From Conexibacter woesei DSM 14684 (GTDB taxonomy: Bacteria; Actinomycetota; Thermoleophilia; Solirubrobacterales; Solirubrobacteraceae): 64,000 nt of DNA. Below the pieces are notes generated by a model, which was not told the DNA's origin, did no database searches, and was given only the letters and a program-made list of their open reading frames with translations. The position numbers and the translations under genes were made by a program. Below are positions 1-9,300 of the stretch, in pieces. Within the stretch, counting starts at the first letter, position 1. Every line of letters starts with the position of its first letter. The stretch is from assembly GCF_000025265.1 (NCBI RefSeq), contig NC_013739.1, forward strand, positions 558,001 through 622,000, given 5' to 3'.

Positions 1-569
1 GCTCGGCGCTCGGGTTCGACTGGGCGCGCCGGCACCCGGATCGCGTCGCCGGCATCGCGTACATGGAGGCGATCGTCCGGCCGCTCGCCTGGGACGAGTG
101 GCCGCGCGGCGTCGAGACCTTCAGACGGATGCGCGGCGAGGAGGGCGAGCGCTGGATGCTCGACGACAACATGTTCGTCGAGCAGCGCCTCCCCGCCGCG
201 GTGCTGCGCGACCTGACCGACGACGAGCTGCGCGAGTACCGCCGGCCGTTCGCCGAGCCGGGCGAGGGCCGGCGCCCGACGTTGACGTGGGGCCGCGAGA
301 TCCCGCTCGGCGGAGAGCCGGCGGACGTCGCCGAGATCGCCCAGCGATACGCCGACTGGCTGAGCGCCGCGCCGCTGCCCAAGCTCTTCGTCAACGCCGA
401 GCCGGGCGGCATCTTGATCGGCACGCAGCGCGAGTTCTGCCGCACCTGGCCCAACCAGTCCGAGGTCACAGTTCCCGGGATCCACTACATCCAGGAGGAC
501 TCCGGCGCCGAGATCGGCGCGGCGATCGCGGACTGGTGGGAGCGCGTGCGCGCACAGCGCTCCGCGTAG
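1..569 (+). CDS. dhaA: Haloalkane dehalogenase, 3' part only
   Basis: Alpha/beta-hydrolase that replaces a carbon-bound halogen by hydroxyl, giving an alcohol and halide. The frame is open from base 3 and reads SALGFDWARRHPDRVAGIAYME, then a cap-domain region and a C-terminal GIHYIQED. This matches the DhaA (HLD-II) pattern, in which the nucleophile motif HDWG stands directly before SALGF, so the window begins just after the nucleophile. The Glu after YM (bases 66-68) fits the family's catalytic acid and the His at 483-485 fits the catalytic base. An internal ATG at 63 is not a credible start because the fold continues upstream. An aldehyde dehydrogenase gene follows 31 bases downstream, which would suit oxidation of the product after an alcohol dehydrogenase step. 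The substrate is unknown. Confidence 0.88.
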   Translation, partial: SALGFDWARRHPDRVAGIAYMEAIVRPLAWDEWPRGVETFRRMRGEEGERWMLDDNMFVEQRLPAAVLRDLTDDELREYRRPFAEPGEGRRPTLTWGREIPLGGEPADVAEIAQRYADWLSAAPLPKLFVNAEPGGILIGTQREFCRTWPNQSEVTVPGIHYIQEDSGAEIGAAIADWWERVRAQRSA

Positions 570-600
570 CCGCGAACACGACCCACGATCGGGAGCATCA

Positions 601-2187
601 ATGACGCAGATCACGTACGACACGGTCTACACGCACGGCCTTGCCGACTCCGAGGCGAGCGCGCGCTTCGAGCAGGCGCTCGCCGCGCTCCGCGGCGGCG
701 GGCCGCTCGAGTGCCCGCACGTCGTCGACGGCGAGCGGCTCGCGGCCGGCACGCCGATCGCGCGCGAGGACCCGACCGACCCCTCGCGGGTCGTCGCGCT
801 CACGTACGAGGGCGGGCGGGAGCTGGTCCGCAACGCCGTCGACGGCGCCCGGCAGGCGAGCGCCGCATGGCGCCGGACCCCGCTGGAGGAGCGCTGCGCG
901 GTGATGGAGGAGGTGTCGCGGCGGTTCGTGGAGCGGCGCATCGAACTGGCCGCGCTGATGACGCACGAGGTCGGCAAGACGCGGGCCGACACGCTCACCG
1001 AGATCGACGAGTGCGGCGTGATCATCGACCTCTTCCTGCAGCAGCTGCGCGACAGCGACGGGTATCGCACCGGGATGAAGGCGCCGATGGCCGGTGCGGA
1101 CGCGTACCTGCTGAAGCGGCCCTACGGGGTCTTCGGCGTGATCCCGCCGTTCAACTTCCCGCTGGCGATCGCGACCGCGATGGCCGGGGCGGCGCTGCTG
1201 ACCGGCAACGCGGTCGTGTACAAGCCGTCCGCCCTGACGCCGGCGACCGGCCAGGCGTGGTTCGAGCTGTTCGACGGCCTGCTGCCGAGGGGAGTCCTGC
1301 AGCTCGTCCACGGCGACGCCGAGACCGGGCGGGCGCTCGGCGAGAGCGCGGTCGACGGCATCGCGTTCACCGGCTCCGCCGCGGTCGGGCTCGCGCTCGC
1401 CGAGCGGTTGTCAGAGCCTCCGCACGTGCGGCCGCTGATCGCGGAGATGGGCGGCAAGAACCCGGTCATCGTCACCGGGTCCGCCGGCAGCCTCGCCGCC
1501 GCGGCCCAGGCCACCGCTCGCGCCGCATACGGCATGACCGGTCAGAAGTGCGTGTCGTGTTCGCGCGCGATCGTGACCGCCGACGTCCACGACGAGTTCC
1601 TGGCGCACCTCACCGACTACGTCGCGACGCTCAAGGTCGGCGATCCGATCGATCCCGGCGTGATGGCCGGGCCGCTGGTCAAGCGCGCCTCGCACGAGCG
1701 CTTCGCCGACGTCATGAGCGAGGTGGCGCGAGACGGCGGGACCGTGGCCGTGGGCGGGTCGGCAAGCGACCCTGCCGCGGGCTACTTCGCGGACCTGACC
1801 GTCGTCGACGGCCTGCCGATCGGCCACCGCCTCACGCGCGACGAGCTGTTCCTGCCGGTGCTCACGGTCACGACCGTCGACGACTTCGACGCCGCGATCA
1901 CCGAGGCCAACAACGTCATCTACGGCCTGTCGTCGGGCATCTACAGCGAGGATCCGGACGAGCAGCGCCGCTACCTCGACGAGATCGAGTCCGGCATCGT
2001 GTTCGTCAACAACCCGGGCGGGTCGACGACGGGCATCTGGCCGGGCAACCAGACGATGGCGGGTTGGAAGGCCACCGGCACGACCGGCAACGGCGGCTTC
2101 GGGCCGCTCTACCTGACCCAGTTCATGCGGGAGCAGAGTCGCACGACCTACCCCTCGATGCGCGACGCGGCGGGCTCGGGCCGATGA
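601..2187 (+). CDS. NAD(P)-dependent aldehyde dehydrogenase (528 aa)
   Basis: Oxidises an aldehyde to the acid in the cytoplasm. The protein has the aldehyde dehydrogenase fold: a cofactor-binding segment around FNFPLAIATAMAGAALLTGN and YKPS, the general-base region AEMGGKNP (Glu282), and GQKCVSCSR with the probable catalytic Cys317. Motif spelling and length (528 aa) lean towards the 1-pyrroline-5-carboxylate dehydrogenase branch, which commonly has TGQKC(S/V)xCSR, but the substrate cannot be fixed. The ATG at 601 is the first plausible start after the dehalogenase stop. The stop overlaps the next gene as ATGA, so the two are translationally coupled. No proline dehydrogenase lies nearby, so a role in proline breakdown is not supported. 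Confidence 0.9.
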   Translation: MTQITYDTVYTHGLADSEASARFEQALAALRGGGPLECPHVVDGERLAAGTPIAREDPTDPSRVVALTYEGGRELVRNAVDGARQASAAWRRTPLEERCAVMEEVSRRFVERRIELAALMTHEVGKTRADTLTEIDECGVIIDLFLQQLRDSDGYRTGMKAPMAGADAYLLKRPYGVFGVIPPFNFPLAIATAMAGAALLTGNAVVYKPSALTPATGQAWFELFDGLLPRGVLQLVHGDAETGRALGESAVDGIAFTGSAAVGLALAERLSEPPHVRPLIAEMGGKNPVIVTGSAGSLAAAAQATARAAYGMTGQKCVSCSRAIVTADVHDEFLAHLTDYVATLKVGDPIDPGVMAGPLVKRASHERFADVMSEVARDGGTVAVGGSASDPAAGYFADLTVVDGLPIGHRLTRDELFLPVLTVTTVDDFDAAITEANNVIYGLSSGIYSEDPDEQRRYLDEIESGIVFVNNPGGSTTGIWPGNQTMAGWKATGTTGNGGFGPLYLTQFMREQSRTTYPSMRDAAGSGR

Positions 2188-3350
2188 GCGATCTCCCCCG
2201 GGTCGCGATCGTGGGCGGCGGCGTGGCGGGGCTGAGCGCCGCCGTCGAGCTGCGCCGGCGCGGCTGCGAGACCACCATCCTCGAGCGCGACCTGCTGATC
2301 GGCCAGTCCTCCGGGCTGTCGACCGGCGTCTTCACGCGGATGTACTCCGATCCGCTCGACATCGAGCTGCGGGCGATCGGCTATCGCCGCATGGAGGAGC
2401 TGGAGCGCCAGGGCAGCGTCACGTTCAGCCGCATCGGCTACATGCGGCTGGGCCGCGATCAGGCGACGGTGGAGCGGTTCGCCGAGAGCATCCCGCTCCT
2501 GCACGAGCTGGGCGTCGCGGATGCGCGGGTGCTGAGCGCGGACGAGATCTCGTCCGTCGTTCCCAGCATGGAGACCGGCGACCTGCACGGAGCGCTGTAC
2601 AGCCCGACCGACGGGTACCTGGACGGTCACGCGCTGTGCCAGGCGTACGCCGAGCAGGCGGCTGAGCTGGGCGTCCGCATCCTCCAGCGGTCCGGTCTGC
2701 GGGCGGCGGAGGGAGGCGGCGGCGCGCCCTACCGCCTGCTCACCGACAGAGCGGAGGTGGAGGCCGACGTCGTCGTCAACGCCGCCGGGGCGTGGGCCGA
2801 CGAGGTCGGCGCGATGCTCGGCGCGCCCGTGCCGTCGGTGCCGATCCGCGAGCAGGTCTGCCTGGGGAAGTTCCCCGCGCCGCTCGGTCACGCGATGCCG
2901 TTCGTGATGGACTACGTCGTGGGCGATCCCGAGCCGGGGCTGTGGCTGCGCGACGAGGGCCACGGACAGTTCCTCGCGGGTCTGCATTCCAACGAGCCGC
3001 TGGAGCCGCCGGTCAGAGATCCGGACCGCTACGTGAAGACGGTCGACGACGAGTTCGTCATCGACGTCGCGTCGCGTCTGCTCGAGCGCTTCGCCTCGCT
3101 GCCCGAGCTCGGGCTGAGACAGGGATGGACGGGCCTGTACCCGACGAGCCCCGACGGCCAGGCGATCGTCGGGCTCCACCACGAGGCTCCGCAGGTCGTC
3201 GTCGCCGCGGGCCTCGGCGGCGTCGGCATCATGCTCGCGCCCGCGGTCGCGATGATGGTGGCCGAGCTGGCGGTGACCGGCGAGTGCACCACCGTGAGCG
3301 ACGCCGGCCGGCTCTCACCCGGCCGTTTCGCGGAGGAGCCGGCGGCGTAG
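2184..3350 (+). CDS. FAD-dependent oxidoreductase, DAO/sarcosine-oxidase type (388 aa)
   Basis: Flavoenzyme probably oxidising an amine or amino acid. The N-terminus has the dinucleotide-binding motif VAIVGGGVAGLSAAVELRRRG followed by an acidic strand end (ILERD). The C-terminus carries the second FAD contact region (VVVAAGLGGVGIMLAPAVA), as in the D-amino acid oxidase/sarcosine oxidase/glycine oxidase superfamily (DAO, PF01266). Length is normal for monomeric members. The start ATG at 2184 overlaps the aldehyde dehydrogenase stop by four bases, so both are probably made from one mRNA. An oxidase releasing an aldehyde from an amine, followed by the aldehyde dehydrogenase, would make chemical sense. 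That pairing is inference. Confidence 0.85.
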   Translation: MSDLPRVAIVGGGVAGLSAAVELRRRGCETTILERDLLIGQSSGLSTGVFTRMYSDPLDIELRAIGYRRMEELERQGSVTFSRIGYMRLGRDQATVERFAESIPLLHELGVADARVLSADEISSVVPSMETGDLHGALYSPTDGYLDGHALCQAYAEQAAELGVRILQRSGLRAAEGGGGAPYRLLTDRAEVEADVVVNAAGAWADEVGAMLGAPVPSVPIREQVCLGKFPAPLGHAMPFVMDYVVGDPEPGLWLRDEGHGQFLAGLHSNEPLEPPVRDPDRYVKTVDDEFVIDVASRLLERFASLPELGLRQGWTGLYPTSPDGQAIVGLHHEAPQVVVAAGLGGVGIMLAPAVAMMVAELAVTGECTTVSDAGRLSPGRFAEEPAA

Positions 3351-3356
3351 GTCGCG

Positions 3357-4304
3357 TCAGGTCACCGGGCTGAGGAGCGGCCGGCCCGTGAGCACGCGGG
3401 CCGCCTCCTGCGCGGCCTTGCGCTGCACGTCGCGCGCCGCCTCCTCGGTGTACCACGCGATGTGGGGTGTGAGCAGCGCGCCCGGCGACGAGCAGAGCGG
3501 GTGCGTCGCCGGGATCGGCTCGTCCTCGAACACGTCGAGGCCCGCGCCCCCGAGCGCACCGCGCTGCAGCTGACGTGCCAGCGCCGCTTCGTCGACGAGG
3601 CCGCCGCGCGAGACGTTCACGAGGATCGCGCCGGGCCGCATCGCCTCCAGCTCGGCGGCGCCGAGCAGGTGCCGGGTGCCGTCGGTGAGCGGCAGGTGGA
3701 GCGAGACGACGTCCGCCTGCGCGAGCAGGTCGGCGAGCGGGAGCAGCGGCCACGGCGCGTCGGTCACGACCGGGTCGCTCGCGACGACGCGGAGGCCGAG
3801 CGCCTCGAACCGCGCGGCGGTCGCCGTGCCGATCCGGCCCACGCCGACGACGCCGCACGTGAGCGCCGAGAGACGGCGGGTGCCGTGGACCGCCGCGGTC
3901 GGCCACTCCCCGCGGGCGGTCGCGTCGTGGACTGGGCGAAGGCGCCGCAGCAGCGCCAGAGCCAGGGCCAGCGCGTGGTTGGCGACCTCCTCGACGCTCG
4001 CGTCGAGGACGTTGGCCACCTGGATCCCTGCCGCCGCGGCGCTTGCGACGTCGACGTTGTCGACGCCGGCGCCGTACCGGACGATCGCCTTGCAGCGCGT
4101 CAGCGTCGCGATCAGGGCGCTGTCGATCGGAGCGACCGCGTTCACGAGCAGGACGTCGGCCTCCGGCGCGCGTTGCCGGAACTCGGCCGGGGAGCCGGCT
4201 TCGACGATCCGGGCGCCCGTCGGCGCGAGGACCTCGTGCTCGACCGAGAGGTCCTCGAACTTGTGGGGGGTCACCAGGACCATGGGGGATTCTGTGCTGT
4301 CCAT
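3357..4304 (-). CDS. D-isomer 2-hydroxyacid dehydrogenase (315 aa)
   Basis: NAD-dependent reduction of a 2-oxoacid or oxidation of a D-2-hydroxyacid; phosphoglycerate-dehydrogenase superfamily. Visible are the Rossmann motif GVVGVGRIGTATAARFEALG, the Arg of NVSRGGLVDE, the Glu of DVFEDEP and the His of TPHIAWYT. Arg, Glu and His are the catalytic triad of this family. The open frame extends upstream to 4436, but that would run into the divergent gene's leader and adds low-complexity sequence. ATG 4304 (MDSTESP) or ATG 4283 (MVLVTPHKF) fits the family N-terminus; neither has a strong ribosome site. It ends six bases from the stop of the convergent FAD enzyme and is divergent from the FAH-family gene. 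Substrate unknown. Confidence 0.88.
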   Translation of the reverse strand: MDSTESPMVLVTPHKFEDLSVEHEVLAPTGARIVEAGSPAEFRQRAPEADVLLVNAVAPIDSALIATLTRCKAIVRYGAGVDNVDVASAAAAGIQVANVLDASVEEVANHALALALALLRRLRPVHDATARGEWPTAAVHGTRRLSALTCGVVGVGRIGTATAARFEALGLRVVASDPVVTDAPWPLLPLADLLAQADVVSLHLPLTDGTRHLLGAAELEAMRPGAILVNVSRGGLVDEAALARQLQRGALGGAGLDVFEDEPIPATHPLCSSPGALLTPHIAWYTEEAARDVQRKAAQEAARVLTGRPLLSPVT

Positions 4305-4422
4305 CCGCCGACCGTGCCGCGCCTCGCCGCTGCCCGCAATGGTCGCGCGAGCCCAAACGACCGGGGCGCCTTGGGTCCTCGCAGCATCGCGAACGCGTTC
4401 CGGCGGCGATAGCTTCACCGCA

Positions 4423-5322
4423 ATGCGACTTGCCACCTACGGTCCCCCCGGCATGCGGCGCGCGGCGCTGCGAGCCGACTCGTCCCTCGTCGACGCCGCG
4501 GCCGCGGCCGAGCGGGCGGGTGTTGCCGACGCCGCGCGCTGGCGCGACGCGATGCACGTGCTCGCAGCCGACCCGGCCGGCCGCGAACGCGTCGTGAGCG
4601 CGGCCCACGCCCTGCGCGACGAGGGCGCCGCACTGGCCGGCGACGTCTGCCTGGGACCCCCGGTCCCGCGGCCCGAGAAGATCCTCTGCATCGGCCACAA
4701 CTACCGCGACCATGTCGCCGAGACGCAGCGGGCGGAGCCGACGGTCCCGGTGGTGTTCGCGAAGTTCCGCAACGGCCTGCGGGGCGCGCACGACGAGATC
4801 CCCCATCCGGGCGTCAGCGACGAGATCGACTACGAGGGCGAGCTTGCGCTCGTGATCGGGAGGAGCCTGAAGCGCGCAACGGCGCGCGACGCGATGGACG
4901 CCGTCGCCGGGTACATGGTCTTCAACGACCTGTCCGCGCGCGACCTCCAGCGCAGCGCCTCGCAGTGGACGGCCGGCAAGGCGCTGGACGGCTTCGCTCC
5001 GTGTGGGCCGGAGCTCGTGACCGCGGACGAGGTCTCCGACCCCGCGGCGCTGCAACTGACGACGATGGTGAACGGAGAGCGGATGCAGGACGCGTCGACG
5101 GCCGAGATGATCTTCGGCCTGGGGGAGATCCTCGAGTACCTGTCGAGCGTGATGACGCTCAGCCCGGGCGACATCGTCGCGACCGGCACCCCGAGCGGCG
5201 TCGGCATGGGCCAGGAGCCGAAGCGCTTCCTCGGACCCGGCGACGTGGTCGAGGTGTCGATCGACGGGCTCGGGGCCACCAGGAACCGCATCGGAGCGCG
5301 GCCGGAGCTGGCGCATGCCTAG
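4423..5322 (+). CDS. Fumarylacetoacetate hydrolase (FAH) family protein (299 aa)
   Basis: Metal-dependent C-C bond hydrolase/decarboxylase fold. The C-terminal FAH domain (about residues 80-295) shows ILCIGHNYRDH, the metal-binding acidic run DEIDYEGELALVIG, GYMVFNDLSARDLQ and DIVATGTPSGVGMG, all typical. The roughly 75-residue N-terminal extension (MRLATYGPPGMRRAAL) is also usual in bacterial members such as ureidoglycolate-lyase-like and 2-keto-3-deoxyfuconate-type hydrolases. The ATG at 4423 follows CACCGCA and has no strong ribosome site. It lies divergently from the hydroxyacid dehydrogenase gene and overlaps the next gene by eight bases, so they are probably cotranscribed. The substrate could be an acylpyruvate, a 2,4-diketo sugar acid or a ring-cleavage product. 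Confidence 0.87.
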   Translation: MRLATYGPPGMRRAALRADSSLVDAAAAAERAGVADAARWRDAMHVLAADPAGRERVVSAAHALRDEGAALAGDVCLGPPVPRPEKILCIGHNYRDHVAETQRAEPTVPVVFAKFRNGLRGAHDEIPHPGVSDEIDYEGELALVIGRSLKRATARDAMDAVAGYMVFNDLSARDLQRSASQWTAGKALDGFAPCGPELVTADEVSDPAALQLTTMVNGERMQDASTAEMIFGLGEILEYLSSVMTLSPGDIVATGTPSGVGMGQEPKRFLGPGDVVEVSIDGLGATRNRIGARPELAHA

Positions 5323-6316
5323 GCGGCCGCCGCGGGCGGTGGCGGTGTTCGGCACCGGCCGCGCGGGCCAGCATGCGATCCGCATGCTGCTCGACGACGA
5401 GATGCTCGACCTGCGCGCGGTCGGGACCACCGATCCCGCGAAGGACGGTGTCGACGCGGGCGTGCTCGCGGGCGTCGGCGAGACCGGCCATACGGCCGTC
5501 CACGGGCTCAAGCCGCGCGACGTCGGCGGCGAGGTCGACGTGATCCTCCACTGCGGCGCGGCCTCGCGCGACGAGCTCGCCGACTTCTTCGGCGACGCTG
5601 CCGGAAGCGGCATCGACGTCGTGTCGGTCTCCGGGGGCTTCCACCCGCGGACGGCGTTCGGCGACGCGACGTGCGCGGAGCTGGCCGCGTCGGCCGTCGC
5701 CTCGGGAGCGCGGCTGACGGGCACCGGCGTCAACCCCGGGTTCCTGCTCGACGTGCTGCCATGGATCGTCTCCTCGCTGGTGCGGGCGCCCGCCAGCGTC
5801 CACGCGCGGCGCACGACCGACATGAAGCACTGGGGCAGCACGATGCGCGCGAAGATCGGGTTCGGCGACGGGCCGGCGACGCACGCCGTCAACGACCTGC
5901 TGTCGCTCGACGAGTCGCTCGCGCTGCTCGCCGAGAGCGTCGGCGTCGAGATCGCGGAGATGACGATCGACGTCGAGGACGTCGTCGCCGGGAGCGCCCG
6001 TGAGGTCCACGGCCGCCGGATCGAACGCGGCGAGCACTGCGGGTTCATCCAACGGGCGACCGCCACCGCGACCGGCGGGCGGCGCCTGACGCTGGAGTGG
6101 GTCGCGGTGCTGGGGCTGGCGGAGGAGGACGGGGTCGGCGACGGCACCGACGTCACCGTCACCGACGCGGCGGGGCGCATCGTGACCGCGCACGTGGCGG
6201 GGACGCACGATCGCGACGCGTATCCGGCCACGGTCGCGCGAGCCGCGCACGTCGCGACGCTGATCGCCGGCCTGCCGCCGGGGCTCTACGGAGCGAACCT
6301 GCAGCCCGCTGCCTGA
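5315..6316 (+). CDS. NAD(P)-binding 2,4-diaminopentanoate dehydrogenase-like protein (333 aa)
   Basis: Dihydrodipicolinate-reductase-like oxidoreductase. The N-terminus has AVFGTGRAGQHAIRMLLDDE (Rossmann GxGxxG). The middle has GTGVNPGFLLDVLP, characteristic of the 2,4-diaminopentanoate dehydrogenase (Ord) family. The C-terminal part covers about 180 residues of mixed alpha/beta sequence typical of that family's second domain. In clostridia such enzymes act in ornithine fermentation; in actinobacteria the role is generally unknown. The start overlaps the FAH-family gene by eight bases, so coupling is likely. The surrounding oxidoreductases suggest a small catabolic unit, but no pathway can be named. 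Confidence 0.75.
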   Translation: MPRRPPRAVAVFGTGRAGQHAIRMLLDDEMLDLRAVGTTDPAKDGVDAGVLAGVGETGHTAVHGLKPRDVGGEVDVILHCGAASRDELADFFGDAAGSGIDVVSVSGGFHPRTAFGDATCAELAASAVASGARLTGTGVNPGFLLDVLPWIVSSLVRAPASVHARRTTDMKHWGSTMRAKIGFGDGPATHAVNDLLSLDESLALLAESVGVEIAEMTIDVEDVVAGSAREVHGRRIERGEHCGFIQRATATATGGRRLTLEWVAVLGLAEEDGVGDGTDVTVTDAAGRIVTAHVAGTHDRDAYPATVARAAHVATLIAGLPPGLYGANLQPAA

Positions 6317-6337
6317 GCCCGCGACGGGCGGCCGCGA

Positions 6338-9300
6338 TCAGAAACGAACGGCGCGGCTTGCCGCGAGGCGGACGCCGTCGGCGCTCGTCGCTCTCAGCCG
6401 CGCGATCATGCTCACGGATCTCGCAGCGGCGGCGCGGCCGGCTGCCGTGAGGCGAACCTGCACCGCACCGCTGCGGACGTCGCCGCGGAAGCTCGCCGTG
6501 CCGCTGCCGACGCGCCGTCTGCCGAGGTACAGGTCGATCGTGCAGCGGCGCAGGCTCCCGCGGTCGAGTGCGCAGCCGAGCTTGACCTGGCCGCGGCGGA
6601 CGAGCGCCTTGGCGGGGGCGGTGACCGTCGCTCTGCGGGGCACGGACTGGGTGCCGCCGCCGGGCACCGGCCGGTCACCGCCGGTGCCTCCGGGCGGTGA
6701 GCCGCCCGACGGCGAGCCGCCGGGCGCCGAACCGCCGCCGCTCGAACCGCCGCCGCCGCTCGAACCGCCGCCGCCGCTCGAACCGCCGCCGCCCGAACCG
6801 CCCCCGTCCGGCGGCTCGACGACCGCGAACAGGACCTCGGCGACCGTGCCGGCGTTGCCGGCCTCGTCGAGCTGACGCACGAACAGGCGGTGGCTGCCGC
6901 GCGCGAGCCCGTCGAGGCGCGTCGGGCTGGCGCAGGCGTTCCAGCCGCCGCCGTCGAGCGCGCAGGCGAAGCGTCCGCCCGCCTCGCCGGAGAAGGTGAC
7001 GGTGACGGTGGTTGCGGTTGTCTCCGCGGGCGGTGCGGAGACGATCGTGGGTGCCGACGGCGCGACGGTGTCGTACGTGAACGCATGCTCGATCGCCGGT
7101 GACGTTCCGCCGTCGTCGTCGCGTGTGCGGACGGCGAGCACATGTCTTCCTTGGGTGAGTCCGAAGAGTGTCAGGGGGCTGGTGCAGTCGCTCCAGCTGC
7201 CGTGGTCGATGCGGCAGGAGAAGGCGGTGCCGTCGGCGCGGTCGAAGGCGTAGGTGGCGTTTGCGGAGATGGCTGCTGGGGTGCTGGTGAAGGTTGGCGT
7301 GGTGAGGTCGGCGAGGACGTGCCAGGTGATCTCTGTCACGGGTGAGTCCCAGCCGGCGGTGTCGTGTTGTCTGATCAGCAGCTGGTGTGTGCCGACCGCG
7401 AGTCCGGACAGCTCGACCGGGCTGGTGCAGGTGGTCCAGGCGCCGTCGTCGAGCGCGCAGGAGAAGGTCGCGTCTGTCTCGCCGGTGAACGTGATCGTTG
7501 TTTCGTGGGCGTGTGTTCTCGGTGGTGGGCCGGTCGTCCGTTGTGGTGCCGTCGGCGCGGTTGTGTCGATGGTCACGGTGCGTGGTGCTGTCTCGGGGCT
7601 GATGTTGCCGGCGCCGTCGGTGGCGCGCACGCTCAGCTGGTGGCTGCCGTCAGAGAGCGCGACCGTCGCGAGGTAGATGCCGTCGTTGCCGGCGGTCGTG
7701 GTCGAGGCGGCGTCCGGGACGTCATCGACGAGGACCGTCACGCGCGTGCCCGGCTCCGCGCTGCCGCGCACCATCACCGTGGAGCTTCTGAGCAGCTCGC
7801 CGCTGCCCGGCGCCGACACCACCGGCTTCACCGGCGCCACCGTATCGACGATCCACTCGTGAACGGCCGGCGTCGCGTCGACCTGCGGAGGACCGCTGCT
7901 GTGCGCGCGGACCCACAGCCTGTGCGGGCCCTCTTCGAGCTGGTCGACGACCAGCTCCGTGCCGCAGACTCTGGAGGGGCCGTCGTCGAGGCGGCACTCG
8001 AGTCTCGAGGTCCCCGGCGTGCCGACAAGGGAGAACGTCGCCGTCCGGCTGTTCGCCAGCGCCGGCGGACCGCTCGTGATCGTCGTGTCCGGCGGGGGCG
8101 GTGGAACCAGCTCGAACGCACCGGCGTCGCAGCCGGGGCCCTGCGGCCGCGCGATCCCGCGCTGGTCGACCGGGACGGCGCACGGACCGGGGACGGTGTC
8201 GATCGCGGGGCTGGACCCGGCGGGCGCCGCGGTCGGCTGCGGGCCGCCGTTGTCGGCGAGCGGACGGACCGCGATGTCGTCGACGACTCTGCTCGTCGTC
8301 GCGCTGCTCGCGCAGCTCGGACTGTCGACGACGTTGGCGCCGTCGTCGAGCAGCGCGACGTGCTCACAGCTGTGGGCGGCCCCGCCGGCGACGATCGAAC
8401 TCTCGAGCGAGACGGCCGGGGCTGGGCCCGCGATCGGCCCCGAGATCGTGGTGCCGGCGGCGGAACCGACTGCCAGGTTGCGCACGAAGGTGGAGGAGCG
8501 GATCGTCGTCGCGCCGGTGAGATACAGCGCGCCGCCGAGCGCGCTCGGCACGTCGTTCCCGTTGCCGCGGGCGGAGTTGCTGTCGAACGTCGAGTTGACG
8601 ATCGATGCGCTCGCGCCGCCGGTCGCCGAGATCGCACCGCCGTGTGCGACGCCGGTCGAGAACGCGTCGTTGGCGTCGAGCGTCGAGCCGACGAGCGTCA
8701 GTCTGCCGCCGTGGACGGAGATCGCGCCGCCGTAGGACGAGGCGCCCCCGACCTCGTTCTCGGTCAGACGGCTGTCGGAGATCGTGACGTCGGCGTACTC
8801 CGCGGCGATCGCCCCGCCGCGCGAGTGGGTGCCGGCGCCCCAGGGACCGTTGTCGTCGAATCTGCTGCCGCTGACGAGCAGCGTGGCGCCGCCGGAGACG
8901 TAGATCGCGCCGCCGCGCAGCTCTGAGCCCGTCGGCCCGGGGCCGCCGTTGCGCTGGAACCGGCTGTCCTCGATCGTCAGCGTTCTGGCGCCGCTGAAAG
9001 CGATCGCGCCGCCGCGAACGGGAAGGATCCCTTCGCCGGAGGAGCTGTTGCCGTAGAACGTCGAGCGGACGATGGTGACGTCGGCGCCCGTCGCGTGGAT
9101 CGCGCCGCCGGTCGGATCCGACAGTGGCGGGGCGCCGCCCGAGAAATGCAAGTCGGAGAAGGTCACGGAGCCAGCGCCGGAGACGATCGACAGCAATCGG
9201 AGCGGTTGGCTTCCGGTCACGTCCGCCGTCGCCAGGCCTCTCGGGTTGCCGGCGATCGTGAGCGGATCGCTGATCTGCAGCGTTCGCTGGAGCGAGCTGC

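Noticed and set aside
4305-4436. Longer N-terminus for the 2-hydroxyacid dehydrogenase from ATG 4436
   Set aside because: It would overlap the start of the divergent FAH gene and adds residues outside the family fold.
3229-6231. Open frame of 1000 codons on the minus strand
   Set aside because: It lies opposite the FAH and diaminopentanoate-dehydrogenase-like genes, is rich in Arg/Ser/Pro, and has no domain. It is an artefact of high GC content.
6690-6800. Regular short repeats considered as a CRISPR array
   Set aside because: The period is 18 bases, there are no spacers, and the repeat is in frame as a Gly/Ser linker.
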